Origin: Cupriavidus pampae | Lineage (GTDB): Bacteria > Pseudomonadota > Gammaproteobacteria > Burkholderiales > Burkholderiaceae | DNA length: 64,000 nucleotides | Reading direction: 5' to 3' | Assembly: GCF_914271485.1 (NCBI RefSeq) | Contig: NZ_CAJZAG010000002.1 | Span: 62,001 to 126,000, forward strand | Shown here: positions 45,303 through 54,136 of the stretch, piece after piece | How the letters are laid out: the number at the start of each line of letters is the position of its first letter | Numbering within the stretch: the first letter of the stretch is position 1 | Position numbers and translations under genes: made by a program | Notes under the pieces: model-generated | Database searches by the model: none | The model's input: only the letters and a program-made list of their open reading frames with translations | Told to the model about the DNA's origin: nothing

Positions 45303-45334
45303 TACATCGAAGCGCAGGATCAGAAACCATTTCC

Positions 45335-46108
45335 ATGTCGTCATTTGCTACCTCCCCTCGGAAAGCCGACCGCCCGCTGGTTGGCGTCGTCTGCGACCGG
45401 TTCTTCGTCGGAGATCACGACCTCCACAGCGTCAAGGAGAGTTATCGCCGGGCCTTGAACCAGGCAGCCTCCGTCACGCCCGTGTTGATCCCGGCGGCCG
45501 AGGACATCGACGACGTGGCGTCCTATCTCGACGCGGTATCGGGGCTGCTGCTTCCCGGGGGCGCGTCCAATGTCGCGCCGGGGCTGTATGGAGGCGAGGA
45601 GCCCGCGGCATTCCTCGTCGATCCTGCCCGCGACCACGTTGCCATGCAGTTGATTCGGGGTGCCGCGTCGCGCGGCATGCCGATTCTTGCCATCTGCCGC
45701 GGCTTCCAGGAACTGAACGTGGCGTTCGGTGGCACCTTGCACCCCAACATCTACGATGCCGGTCACGACACCGAGCATCGCGAAGATCCTGCCGAAACGA
45801 TGGCCGAGCGCTACCGCTACAAGCACGAGGTCACGCTGGCACCGGACGGTCTGCTCAGCGAATGGATCCACGCGGACACGGCGATCGTCAACTCGCTGCA
45901 TACACAGGGCATCCGTACGCTCGCGCCAGGTTGCTCGATCGAGGCGAGCCATGGTGACGGTCTGATCGAGGCGATCCGACGCGATGACCACCCGTTCGCA
46001 CTTGGCGTGCAGTGGCACCCCGAAGTCACGGCAGAGGTCGACCCACTGTCGCAGGCTCTGTTCGCGCAATTCGGCGAGGCCTGCCGCCGCTACGCCAGAC
46101 GGCCCTGA
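45335..46108 (+). CDS. Class-I glutamine-amidotransferase-like hydrolase (peptidase C26, PuuD type)
   Basis: A 257-aa enzyme. PLVGVVCDRFFVGDHDLHSVKESYRRAL opens the PuuD-like fold; GLLLPGGASNVAPGLYG is the oxyanion region; PILAICRGFQELNVAFGGTLHPN has the nucleophile Cys121; ALGVQWHPEVT supplies His and Glu. PuuD removes gamma-linked glutamate from gamma-glutamyl amines; AtdA2 of aniline pathways belongs to the same fold. It likely releases or transfers the glutamyl group made by the opposite ligase. The later Met was chosen because the earlier frame (45272) covers the operator boxes. Confidence 0.85.
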   Translation: MSSFATSPRKADRPLVGVVCDRFFVGDHDLHSVKESYRRALNQAASVTPVLIPAAEDIDDVASYLDAVSGLLLPGGASNVAPGLYGGEEPAAFLVDPARDHVAMQLIRGAASRGMPILAICRGFQELNVAFGGTLHPNIYDAGHDTEHREDPAETMAERYRYKHEVTLAPDGLLSEWIHADTAIVNSLHTQGIRTLAPGCSIEASHGDGLIEAIRRDDHPFALGVQWHPEVTAEVDPLSQALFAQFGEACRRYARRP

Positions 46109-46212
46109 CCGCACCGCGCAGGAATACAAACCCTCATAACCGACGCTCCCGCCGCCCCAGACGGTGCGACATGGGAACGCATTTACCCAATTTTTTGCCC
46201 ACGGAGAGAGAC

Positions 46213-47580
46213 ATGCAGCCCTCAAGCCCACCCGCGATCGGTACGGTCGATGTACAGACCCTGATCGATAACCGCCCCTTCTCGGCCTACCAATGGGCGA
46301 TTCTCGTGCTCTGCTTCCTGATCGTCGCCATCGACGGTTTCGATACGGCGGCAATGGGCTACGTCGCGCCCGCGCTCGTGCAGGACTGGAACATCGACAA
46401 ATCGACGCTCGGCCCTGTCATGAGCGCGGCGCTGTTCGGGCTGGCCTTCGGCGCGATTTTCGCCGGACCGATGGCCGATCGCGTCGGACGCAAGAAGGTA
46501 CTGGTGTTGTCGGTGTTCTTCTTTGGCGCCTGCAGCCTTGCCACCGCGTTCTCGCCCACGCTCGCGTGGCTGACGGTACTGCGCTTCCTCACCGGGCTCG
46601 GTCTTGGCGCCGCCATGCCCAACGCGGTCACCCTGATGTCGGAGTTCGCGCCCGCCAAGCGGCGCGCGGTGCTGGTGAACACCATGTTCTGTGGCTTTCC
46701 GCTGGGCGCGGCGGCGGGCGGCTTCTTTGCCGCTGCCGTCATCCCGCACTTCGGCTGGCAAAGCGTGCTGCTATTCGGTGGTGTGGCGCCGCTGGTGCTG
46801 GGCGTGATACTCGTCTTCGCGCTGCCGGAATCGATCCGCTTCATGGTGGTGCGCCACTACCCGACCTCGCGCATTGCCGCCGCGCTCGAGCGCGTGACCG
46901 GGGCCAATGTTGCCGGCGTCGAGCGCTTCACGATTCACGAAACCGCGCCCGCCGCGAGCTCGGCAATCGGCACGGTGCTGGCACCGCGCTACCGGCTCGG
47001 CTCGATCATGCTGTGGCTGACGTACTTTATGGGGCTGGTCATCTTCTACCTGCTGACCAGCTGGCTGCCCACGCTGATGAAGGATGCGGGTTTCTCGATT
47101 CAGCGCGCCTCGTTGCTGACGGCGTTGTTTCCCCTGGGCGGGGGCATTGGCACCATCGCAGCAGGTTGGATGATGGACCGACTGAATCCCAACAAGGTGG
47201 TGGCCGCCATGTATGCGCTGGCCGGCGCCTTGATCTACACCGTGGGCCACGGCATGGGAGATCAGGTGCTTTTGGGCATATTGATTTTCCTGGCCGGTAC
47301 GGTGATGAACGGCGCGCAGGCCTCCATGCCGACGTTGGCGGCCGGCTTCTATCCCACTCAGGGCCGGGCAACGGGTGTCGCGTGGATGCTCGGCATCGGC
47401 CGCTTCGGTGGCATCACAGGCGCACTGCTCGGCGGCGAACTGCTGCGCATGCATCTGGGCTTCGACACCATCTTCACCTTGCTGGCGGTACCGGCCTTTA
47501 TTGCAACGGCCGCACTGATCGTGAAGTCCCTCAATGCACGGGATGAGGTGCGTGCGACGGACGTGGTCGCGTCACACTAA
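46213..47580 (+). CDS. MFS transporter, aromatic acid:H+ symporter (AAHS) family
   Basis: A 455-aa protein with 12 membrane segments. DGFDTAAMGYVAPAL in TM1, GPMADRVGRKKVLVLSVFFFGACSLA between TM2 and TM3 and LPESIRFMVV after TM6 fit the AAHS group (PcaK/BenK-like). The start at 46213 follows GGAGAGAGAC; the longer frame is opposite or over the preceding gene. It probably imports a hydroxylated or amino aromatic acid, in parallel with the ABC system. Confidence 0.85.
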   Translation: MQPSSPPAIGTVDVQTLIDNRPFSAYQWAILVLCFLIVAIDGFDTAAMGYVAPALVQDWNIDKSTLGPVMSAALFGLAFGAIFAGPMADRVGRKKVLVLSVFFFGACSLATAFSPTLAWLTVLRFLTGLGLGAAMPNAVTLMSEFAPAKRRAVLVNTMFCGFPLGAAAGGFFAAAVIPHFGWQSVLLFGGVAPLVLGVILVFALPESIRFMVVRHYPTSRIAAALERVTGANVAGVERFTIHETAPAASSAIGTVLAPRYRLGSIMLWLTYFMGLVIFYLLTSWLPTLMKDAGFSIQRASLLTALFPLGGGIGTIAAGWMMDRLNPNKVVAAMYALAGALIYTVGHGMGDQVLLGILIFLAGTVMNGAQASMPTLAAGFYPTQGRATGVAWMLGIGRFGGITGALLGGELLRMHLGFDTIFTLLAVPAFIATAALIVKSLNARDEVRATDVVASH

Positions 47581-47673
47581 CTTCACCACGATTAACACCT
47601 GCATGCCGGTTCGTTCGCATAGGATGGAACGACGCGCGGCGTGGGGCCCCGCTATCCACCGAAGGAGGTCGCA

Positions 47674-48468
47674 ATGAGCAAGTGCAAAGTGCTGGTCATT
47701 GGTTCCAATGCTGACAGGATCGAGACGCAAGGCGGCGGTTGGGGAAAGACGGGACACTATCTGAATGAGACCGTCGTGCCGGCCATGGCCGTGATCGAGG
47801 CTGGCTATGAGGTTGTGCTTGCCACGCCGGATGGCACCAAGATGACGCTCGACCCGGCATCGGATGTGCCCGCGCATTTCGGTGGAGACGAGGCCGCGTA
47901 CAAACGTGGGCGGCAGTTCTGGGACAGCGATCCCGTCATGACCAACGTGCGTACGTTGAAGTCGGTGATCGACGAAGGGCTCGACAACTACAGCGGCGTC
48001 TTCATTCCCGGTGGTCAGGCGCCTGTCACGGATCTGATGCAGGATGCCGAGCTCAGAACTATCCTCCAGCACTTCCACGAGAAATCCAAGCCGACCGCCA
48101 TGCTGTGCCACGGTCCGATCTCGGCGACGGCGGCCATGCCGCACGCGCGCGAGTTCAGGGCGTCACTGATTGCCGGTGATCCGCAGAAGGCGCAGGAATG
48201 GGCCAAGGGTTGGCAATACACGGGCTACAAAATGACCGTGTTCACTGCCTCGGAGGAAAAGTACATCGAGGACAATATCCTCAAAGCCAAGCTCTACTTC
48301 AACATGCCTGACGCGTTGAATCTGGCGGGTGGCGAGGTCATCATCAATCCGACCGATTTCGCCCCGCACGTGATCGAGGACCGGGAGCTGATCACGGGAC
48401 AGAATCCCGCGTCGGATCACCCGATCGCGGCAAAACTGGTGGCCGCGCTTGCTCGCGCCAACGGTTAA
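47674..48468 (+). CDS. DJ-1/PfpI-family protein (HchA-like)
   Basis: A 264-aa protein. KCKVLVIGSNADRI starts the fold, GVFIPGGQAPVTDL and PTAMLCHGPISATAAM give the nucleophile-elbow Cys, and the size fits type I glutamine amidotransferase-like/HchA relatives (glyoxalase III or chaperone-like). The start has an ideal GAAGGAGGTC site. Its stop overlaps that of the converging gene at 48465. Role in the catabolic regulon is not evident; detoxification of reactive aldehydes is possible. Confidence 0.8.
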   Translation: MSKCKVLVIGSNADRIETQGGGWGKTGHYLNETVVPAMAVIEAGYEVVLATPDGTKMTLDPASDVPAHFGGDEAAYKRGRQFWDSDPVMTNVRTLKSVIDEGLDNYSGVFIPGGQAPVTDLMQDAELRTILQHFHEKSKPTAMLCHGPISATAAMPHAREFRASLIAGDPQKAQEWAKGWQYTGYKMTVFTASEEKYIEDNILKAKLYFNMPDALNLAGGEVIINPTDFAPHVIEDRELITGQNPASDHPIAAKLVAALARANG

Positions 48469-50018
48469 TTCGCCAGCCGACCTGCTTCCGGTTGCAGCAT
48501 GACGCGGTCGTGCATGCTGCTCAGGATCTTCTCCTGAAGCTTGATGTCACCGGGTCGATATGATTCGTCGCTCTGCTCCGCCGCTTTCACCAGCGCCAGC
48601 ACGTCCGTTGTATGGGTGTTGGAAACCGGATCGGTCGTGTCGCTTTCCAGGCGGCCCAACTCATACTTCTGCACGCGACGCGATTGATCGGCGGATTGGG
48701 TAATCGACGCCTTCGTCAGGTTCCCATCCTGATACCCGATCTCCGTGTTGCTGCTGGCGCTGTCGTGAATCTGTTCGTAGAAATAGTTCTGCGAGAACCT
48801 GTTCTCGTCGAGCATCAGCGAGGTGTCGGCGAACAGCGAGCGATGGAAGCTGGCATCGAGTTTGGATTCCTGATGCTGCTTGATATTCCGGTCCAGCGCG
48901 CTTGCACCGGTGATCTTTGTGTCCTGCGATACCTGATACGAGAACGCGTCGACCTCGTCGGACCGCATCGGATTGCTCTTCACCGCGGTCTGGGTGATTG
49001 ACGCGGAGAAATCGGCCAAGCCGGTCATCATCCCGTGGTCACCCGTGCTGAGCTGGATGCCGCGAATCTTCGGGGTTTCATCGGCGTTAATGTTGCTGTG
49101 TAGCGCCGCGAAGGCATCCTTGAACATCGTCATCAGCGCGGCATCGCCCTGCCCGCGCGAACGTGCTGCGTCGAATTGTTCCAGATACTTGTGGACCGCA
49201 TCCGCCTGCTGCGTAGCGCTGCCTAGCATGGCGGTGTCCGCGACGTTCACGTCGACGTTCACCGTGCCGGTGAGGCTCTTGGACGTGAGCGTGCGTTGCT
49301 GATCGTTGGCGACCAGATCGATGGTCTGAATGTCGTTGTGGCCGCGATCCACGCTGGCGTGGAGATTCACGGACGCCAACACCTTTGGGTCGAACGCCAG
49401 CAGGTCGCCGACATCGAGGCGCGGCGGCATGGCGGTCAGCCCGTCGATCGCCTTCTGGAAAGCCCCTGACAGGTTGCTGAGCGCGTCACGCTCGGCGTCG
49501 GAGAGCTTCCCGTTCGTCACCGCGATCTGGACCGCGAGACGATCGTCATCGTTACCCAGCGACACCGTTACCGTGGCGCCGCTGCGCGTGGTGACCGTCA
49601 GCGCGACCTGGTTATCGGTCTGCGCGTGGAACGCGGACGCTTTCACGCTATCTGCTGGCGTGCCCGCTGGCAGTTGCATCACCGCCTGCGAGAAATCGCT
49701 GCCGTCGAGCTTGAAGCGGCTGAGCAGCGCCGCACCCAGCCCGTCGAAACGGTTGGCCAGATTGGGCGCATAAATGTTGCCCGCCATCCGGCTTGTCACG
49801 GCATCGCTGGCCACGCGCTCCCACACCGACTTGGGCGACAGTTGTGCCAGCGTGTAGGTCGGATCATTGCTCTGCTGATTCAGCGTGACCGAAGTCGAAC
49901 CAGCCGCCGTGCTTTGCTGGCTTTGCGGCCATGCCGCCCCTGAGGTGGAACTGGCGGACGTCGCGGCGGATCGCTGCACGTTCGGATTCTGGTTGCTGAG
50001 GGGGGAGATGACCGTCAT
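48465..50018 (-). CDS. Hypothetical 517-aa protein, Ser/Thr/Gln-rich N-terminus
   Basis: No recognised family. The first 50 residues are low complexity (QRSAATSASSTSGAAWPQSQQSTAAGS), followed by a mixed region with repeats of strand-like sequence (NQVALTVTTRSGATVTVSLGNDDDRLAVQIAV) and a charged, helical C-terminus. It lacks an evident Sec signal and membrane segments. The composition (few Cys, many Ser, Asn, Asp, Gln) recalls secreted or appendage proteins such as hook-associated or type III-secreted proteins, but I cannot assign it. Monocistronic; it ends in a tail-to-tail overlap with the DJ-1 gene. Confidence 0.6.
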   Translation of the reverse strand: MTVISPLSNQNPNVQRSAATSASSTSGAAWPQSQQSTAAGSTSVTLNQQSNDPTYTLAQLSPKSVWERVASDAVTSRMAGNIYAPNLANRFDGLGAALLSRFKLDGSDFSQAVMQLPAGTPADSVKASAFHAQTDNQVALTVTTRSGATVTVSLGNDDDRLAVQIAVTNGKLSDAERDALSNLSGAFQKAIDGLTAMPPRLDVGDLLAFDPKVLASVNLHASVDRGHNDIQTIDLVANDQQRTLTSKSLTGTVNVDVNVADTAMLGSATQQADAVHKYLEQFDAARSRGQGDAALMTMFKDAFAALHSNINADETPKIRGIQLSTGDHGMMTGLADFSASITQTAVKSNPMRSDEVDAFSYQVSQDTKITGASALDRNIKQHQESKLDASFHRSLFADTSLMLDENRFSQNYFYEQIHDSASSNTEIGYQDGNLTKASITQSADQSRRVQKYELGRLESDTTDPVSNTHTTDVLALVKAAEQSDESYRPGDIKLQEKILSSMHDRVMLQPEAGRLAN

Positions 50019-50109
50019 TCGATCGAACCGAGCAGAGTTGACTTGCCCCTGATAACGGCCATTTCCCCGCGGAACTTGAGCCCCGCGGAGCGCCCTCCTC
50101 GCCCGTGTA

Positions 50110-51132
50110 CTAACGCCAGCCCAGGCTGGGCGCGACTTTCTGCAAGATGGCTTCGATCACGTGCGCGCAGTAGTCAACGCCCAATTGATTCGGCACCGTC
50201 AGCAGCAGCGTATCCGCGGCGGCGATTGCCTCGTCTTTGGCCAGTTGCTCGATCAATGCCTCGGGTTCGGCCGCGTAGTTGCGGCCAAAGATCTTCTGCA
50301 CATCGTCGTCGAGAAAGCCGACAGTATCCGTGCTTTGCGTGCCCCGGCCGAAATAGGCGCGGTCCTTGTCATTGACCAGCGCAAAGATGCTTCGGCTTAC
50401 CGACACACGCGGCTCACGCGTATGTCCTGCCGCTTTCCATGCCTCGCGATACGCACGGATCTGCTCGGCCTGCTGGACATGGAGCGGAAGCCCCGATTCA
50501 TCATTCTTCAGCGTGGAGGTTTGCAGGTTCATGCCCATCGTGGCGGCCCACCGCGCCGTCGCGTCGGAACCCGAGCCCCACCAGATGCGATCGCGTAGAC
50601 CGGGGGAATGCGGCTCCACGCGCAGCAACCCCGGCGGATTCGGAAACATCGGCCGCGAAGCCGGTTGGGCGAAACCTTTGCCCAGTAGCACCTCGTAGAA
50701 CGCCTCGGTATGGTGGCGTGCGAGATCGGCATGCGTCTCGCCTTCGTCGGGTGCGTAGCCAAAGTAGCGCCAGCCGTCGACAACCTGTTCGCCCGAGCCG
50801 CGGCTAATCCCCAGTTGCAGCCGCCCGCCGGAGATAAGATCGGCAGCACCGGCCTCCTCCGCCATATATAGCGGGTTCTCGTATCGCATGTCGATGACAC
50901 CCGTGCCGATCTCGATCCGCTTGGTTCTCGCGCCGACTGCCGCGAGCAGCGGGAACGGCGACGCCAGCTGTTGCGCAAAGTGATGGACGCGGAAGTACGC
51001 GCCATCCGCGCCCAGTTCCTCGGCGGCAACTGCCAGGTCGATGGACTGCAACAGGACGTCGGCTGCCGATCTTGTTTTAGAGCTTGGGCTGAGGCCCCAA
51101 TGACCGAAGGAGAGGAAGCCGATCTTTTTCAT
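50110..51132 (-). CDS. LLM-class flavin-dependent monooxygenase (luciferase-like)
   Basis: A 340-aa luciferase-like enzyme. KKIGFLSFGHWG, AAEELGADGAYFRVHHFAQQLASPFPLLAAVGARTKRIEIGTGVIDMRYENPLYMAEEAGAADLISGGRLQLGISRGSGEQVVDGW is the usual bacterial luciferase-like core binding reduced FMN. The substrate is not apparent. The start at 51132 fits the conserved KIGFLSFG; the frame extends to 51162. It is monocistronic, next to the sensor-kinase operon. Confidence 0.85.
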   Translation of the reverse strand: MKKIGFLSFGHWGLSPSSKTRSAADVLLQSIDLAVAAEELGADGAYFRVHHFAQQLASPFPLLAAVGARTKRIEIGTGVIDMRYENPLYMAEEAGAADLISGGRLQLGISRGSGEQVVDGWRYFGYAPDEGETHADLARHHTEAFYEVLLGKGFAQPASRPMFPNPPGLLRVEPHSPGLRDRIWWGSGSDATARWAATMGMNLQTSTLKNDESGLPLHVQQAEQIRAYREAWKAAGHTREPRVSVSRSIFALVNDKDRAYFGRGTQSTDTVGFLDDDVQKIFGRNYAAEPEALIEQLAKDEAIAAADTLLLTVPNQLGVDYCAHVIEAILQKVAPSLGWR

Positions 51133-51235
51133 GGCAATGTCGCACAGTGGTGTTACGCGCAATTATGGAACAAGGCGCGACATTGCATTAGCCTGGAAAA
51201 CCGAGACTCTCTTTTCCATCCATGGAATAAACAGC

Positions 51236-52705
51236 TTACGCGCCACCGCCTTTGACGGTCGCCGGCAACGCGAAGCGCAGCGTTGCCCCAATCGCGCTGT
51301 CGATCAGCCGGATCTCGCTGCCGTTGAGTTGCAGCATGCGCTGCACGACCAGTAGCCCCAGTCCGCCGCCGCGGTGCGCGCCGCCCGAAGGGAACGGGCG
51401 ATGGAAGATCGACTCTCGCAGCGCCGGTGGAATGCCGGGGCCGCTATCGCTGACGGTGACCACCACCGTGCCATCGTCGGCGGCCATATCTACTTCCACG
51501 GTGCCGCCGGTCGGCGTATGGCGAATCGCATTGTCGAGCAGATTCGTCAGCACGCGCTCGATCATCCCGAGATCGGCCGTGACGGCGGGCAACGTTGGTG
51601 GCACCCCAGCGCGAAGATGAAGCCCCTTGGCTTCCGCTGGCAAGGCGAACTTCTCGAGCACGTCCTGAGCCAGATCCACCATCGAGAAATTCTCGGGTAC
51701 CGCCTGCACCATGCCGTGTTCCAGACGGGCCAGCTCGAACAGCGCCTGTGCCAGGCTACCGACCTTCGCACTCTGAGCCAGCGCGATATCCAGATAACGC
51801 TGACGCTCCTCTCTGGTCAGCACATCCGCCTTCAGCGACAGCGTTTCCAGATAACCATGCAGCGAGGTCAATGGCGTACGCAGATCGTGCGAGATATTGG
51901 CGACCATATCGCGCCGCTCCTGATCCTGCTGCGCAAGCTCACGCCATTGGGTGTCGATGCGGCTGGCCATCTGGGAGAACGCGGACTCCAGCGCGGTAAT
52001 CTCGTCGCGTGACGAGGGCTCCGGCGGGCGTTCGATCCGCGAGCCGTGTCCGCCCGTCGAATCGAACTGGCTGATCCGCAGCGTCAGATGTTTGAGCGGA
52101 CGCGTAATCAAGGCGAACGCGGCCAGCCCCGCGGCAAGTCCAAGCGCCGCCACCAGCGCCATGGACCATAACGTCGTGCGCATGACCGCGGTGCGTGATG
52201 CCTGTGCCGCGAGCTTGTCATGCGCTTCACCCTGCAGCACGACATAGATATACCCGCCCTGCCGCAGGGGCGCGGCGCTGAAAACCTTCCGCGCGGAGGC
52301 GCTTCTGGGATCATCGCCAAAGATCGGTAAGGCCCCACCATCGATCAGCTTCTTGATGGGTTCGAGATCGACCCGGTCTCTCACCAGATGGCCTGCGGGC
52401 GCGTCATGACCGCGGATTCGCCCCTGATCGTCGAGCAGATAGACCTCGACGCTCGGATTGACCACCATCAACTGCCCAAACAAACGTCGCAGCGCCGCGG
52501 GCTCGAGTTCGCTCTGGTCCTCGCGTAGCGCCGTGCGTCCAATGTAGGCGGCCAGCCCGCGCGAGATATCCTGAACGACCTCCGTTTCGTGCATCGCATT
52601 GGCGCGTACCTGCAACCATGCGGAAGCGCCGCAGCACGCCAGCAGCAGCGCCGCGAACACGCCCGCGAGTTTCTGGCTCAGCGAAAGCTTGACGTTGAGT
52701 TTCAC
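51236..52705 (-). CDS. Sensor histidine kinase
   Basis: A 489-aa inner-membrane kinase. TM1 lies at about 10-30 (LAGVFAALLLACCGASAWLQV), TM2 at about 178-200 (WSMALVAALGLAAGLAAFALI), with a periplasmic sensor of about 145 residues between them; then HAMP (ITRPLKHLTLRISQFD), HisKA (NISHDLRTPLTSLHGYLE, phosphoacceptor His) and the ATPase domain (NLLDNAIRHTP, VSDSGPGIPP, GGGLGLLVV). Overlaps the regulator by ATGA. It probably senses periplasmic damage and controls the adjacent msrB-dipZ-msrA operon; that link is from position. Confidence 0.9.
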   Translation of the reverse strand: MKLNVKLSLSQKLAGVFAALLLACCGASAWLQVRANAMHETEVVQDISRGLAAYIGRTALREDQSELEPAALRRLFGQLMVVNPSVEVYLLDDQGRIRGHDAPAGHLVRDRVDLEPIKKLIDGGALPIFGDDPRSASARKVFSAAPLRQGGYIYVVLQGEAHDKLAAQASRTAVMRTTLWSMALVAALGLAAGLAAFALITRPLKHLTLRISQFDSTGGHGSRIERPPEPSSRDEITALESAFSQMASRIDTQWRELAQQDQERRDMVANISHDLRTPLTSLHGYLETLSLKADVLTREERQRYLDIALAQSAKVGSLAQALFELARLEHGMVQAVPENFSMVDLAQDVLEKFALPAEAKGLHLRAGVPPTLPAVTADLGMIERVLTNLLDNAIRHTPTGGTVEVDMAADDGTVVVTVSDSGPGIPPALRESIFHRPFPSGGAHRGGGLGLLVVQRMLQLNGSEIRLIDSAIGATLRFALPATVKGGGA

Positions 52706-53445
52706 GATGCCGCTCCGGACTCGGCCGCCTCAGCCGCGCGTGGATCCGCGACGAAGCGATACCCACGGCGCCAAACGGTCACGATGCGCCTCGGCTGTGC
52801 GGGATCGACCTCGATCTTGGTGCGCAGCCGGTTGATATGGGTATTGACGGTGTGTTCGTAGCCTTCGTGCTGATAGCCCCAGACCTCGTTGAGCAGGTCC
52901 ATGCGCGAGAACACTTTGTCGGGATGACGCGCGAAAAAGTACAGCAGGTCGAACTCGCGCGGCGTCAGGTCCAGCCGCTTGCCATCGATCGTCGCTTCGT
53001 GGGCAATCGGATCCACGCTCAGGCCCGCGAGCTCGAGAATGCCGACGTTGGCTCGAACATCGCGCGCCATCGCGTCGACGCGACGCAGCAGCGCCTTGAC
53101 CCGCGCCACCAGTTCCAGCATCGAGAACGGCTTGGCGAGGTAGTCGTCGGCGCCGAGTTCGAGCCCCAACACGCGATGGACCTCGCTGGAGCGTGCGCTG
53201 ATAATGATGATCGGCGTATAGCGCGTCATGGCGCGCGCGCGACGACAGATCTCGAGACCGTCCACGCCGGGCAGCATCAGGTCCAGCACCAGCGCGTCCC
53301 ACCCACCCTGCTCCAGCAGCCGTAGTCCCTCGGTGCCGTCCGCGGTATGCACGACCTCGTAGCGCTCATCGCGCAGATGCAGGGCGAGGACGTTGGCGAT
53401 GCCGACGTCGTCTTCGACGAGGAGAATCCGTTTGGTATGGTCCAT
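52702..53445 (-). CDS. OmpR-family response regulator
   Basis: A 247-aa regulator. The receiver has RILLVEDDVG (acidic pocket), ALVLDLMLPG (phospho-Asp55), IIISARS and LAKPFSMLELVARV (Lys). The C-terminal winged helix is DLTPREFDLLYFFARHPDKVFSRMDLLNEVWGYQHEGYEHTVNTHINRLRTKIE. First gene of the two-component operon, divergent from msrB with 141 bp between. Confidence 0.92.
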   Translation of the reverse strand: MDHTKRILLVEDDVGIANVLALHLRDERYEVVHTADGTEGLRLLEQGGWDALVLDLMLPGVDGLEICRRARAMTRYTPIIIISARSSEVHRVLGLELGADDYLAKPFSMLELVARVKALLRRVDAMARDVRANVGILELAGLSVDPIAHEATIDGKRLDLTPREFDLLYFFARHPDKVFSRMDLLNEVWGYQHEGYEHTVNTHINRLRTKIEVDPAQPRRIVTVWRRGYRFVADPRAAEAAESGAAS

Positions 53446-53586
53446 AGCGCAGGGCTGACGGGGAAACTGGCTCTATTGTGCAGAATTCCGCCGGTGCAGT
53501 TATCACGGAATGTTTAAGTTTCGGCGAGGACTTCGCCACGCACTGGCGCGTACTCTGCCTATACCGCATCCAGTCTGGAGTTCGCC

Positions 53587-54117
53587 ATGGGCATGTCGAG
53601 ACGCTTCCTGCTATCCGGTGGCACGCTTACCGCGGCGCTGGCCGCCATGGGCGGCTGGCGACTATTGAATGCCGCGCCTCAGCCGGGGGAAGGCGGCAAA
53701 GCGCCCGCAAAGCCTGCCGATACCTTCGAATTCCAGCTTTCCGACGCGGAATGGCGCGCCAGGCTCAGCGCGAACCAGTACGCCGTGCTGCGACGCCAAG
53801 GCACGGAGCGGCCGTACAGCAGCCCGCTCAACGACGAGCATCGCAAGGGCGTATTCTCCTGCGCGGGATGTCAGCTCGCGCTGTTCTCTTCCGCCACCAA
53901 GTTCGACAGCGGCACCGGCTGGCCAAGTTTCTGGGCACCGCTCGCGAATGCCGTCGGCACCGAGGATGACAGAAGCTTCGGCATGTTGCGCAGTGCGGTC
54001 CATTGCAGCAAATGCGGTGGTCACCTCGGTCACGTGTTCAACGATGGTCCCAAGCCGACCGGCCTGCGCTATTGCATGAACGGCGTGGCCATGACGTTCA
54101 GCGCGGCGGCCGCCTGA
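53587..54117 (+). CDS. msrB: Exported peptide-methionine (R)-S-oxide reductase MsrB
   Basis: A 176-aa protein. The N-terminus SRRFLLSGGTLTAALAAMGGW is a twin-arginine signal, so it is exported folded to the periplasm. The catalytic domain has zinc cysteines (SCAGCQ and HCSKCGGH), KFDSGTGWPSFW and the catalytic Cys in LRYCMNGVAM. No second resolving Cys is visible, so reduction likely comes from a thioredoxin-like partner such as the DipZ product encoded 20 bp downstream. The Met at 53593 is an equally good start. Confidence 0.92.
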   Translation: MGMSRRFLLSGGTLTAALAAMGGWRLLNAAPQPGEGGKAPAKPADTFEFQLSDAEWRARLSANQYAVLRRQGTERPYSSPLNDEHRKGVFSCAGCQLALFSSATKFDSGTGWPSFWAPLANAVGTEDDRSFGMLRSAVHCSKCGGHLGHVFNDGPKPTGLRYCMNGVAMTFSAAAA

Positions 54118-54136
54118 TTTATACGGACTCATTGCC

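Larger units (their letters stand above)
45033..45334. promoter_or_regulatory. Divergent promoter region of the oxygenase and hydrolase units
   Basis: About 300 bases between the Rieske gene (minus) and the amidotransferase-like gene (plus), AT-rich around 45,190-45,240. It carries a pair of boxes near each gene, listed separately. No other feature seen. Confidence 0.55.
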
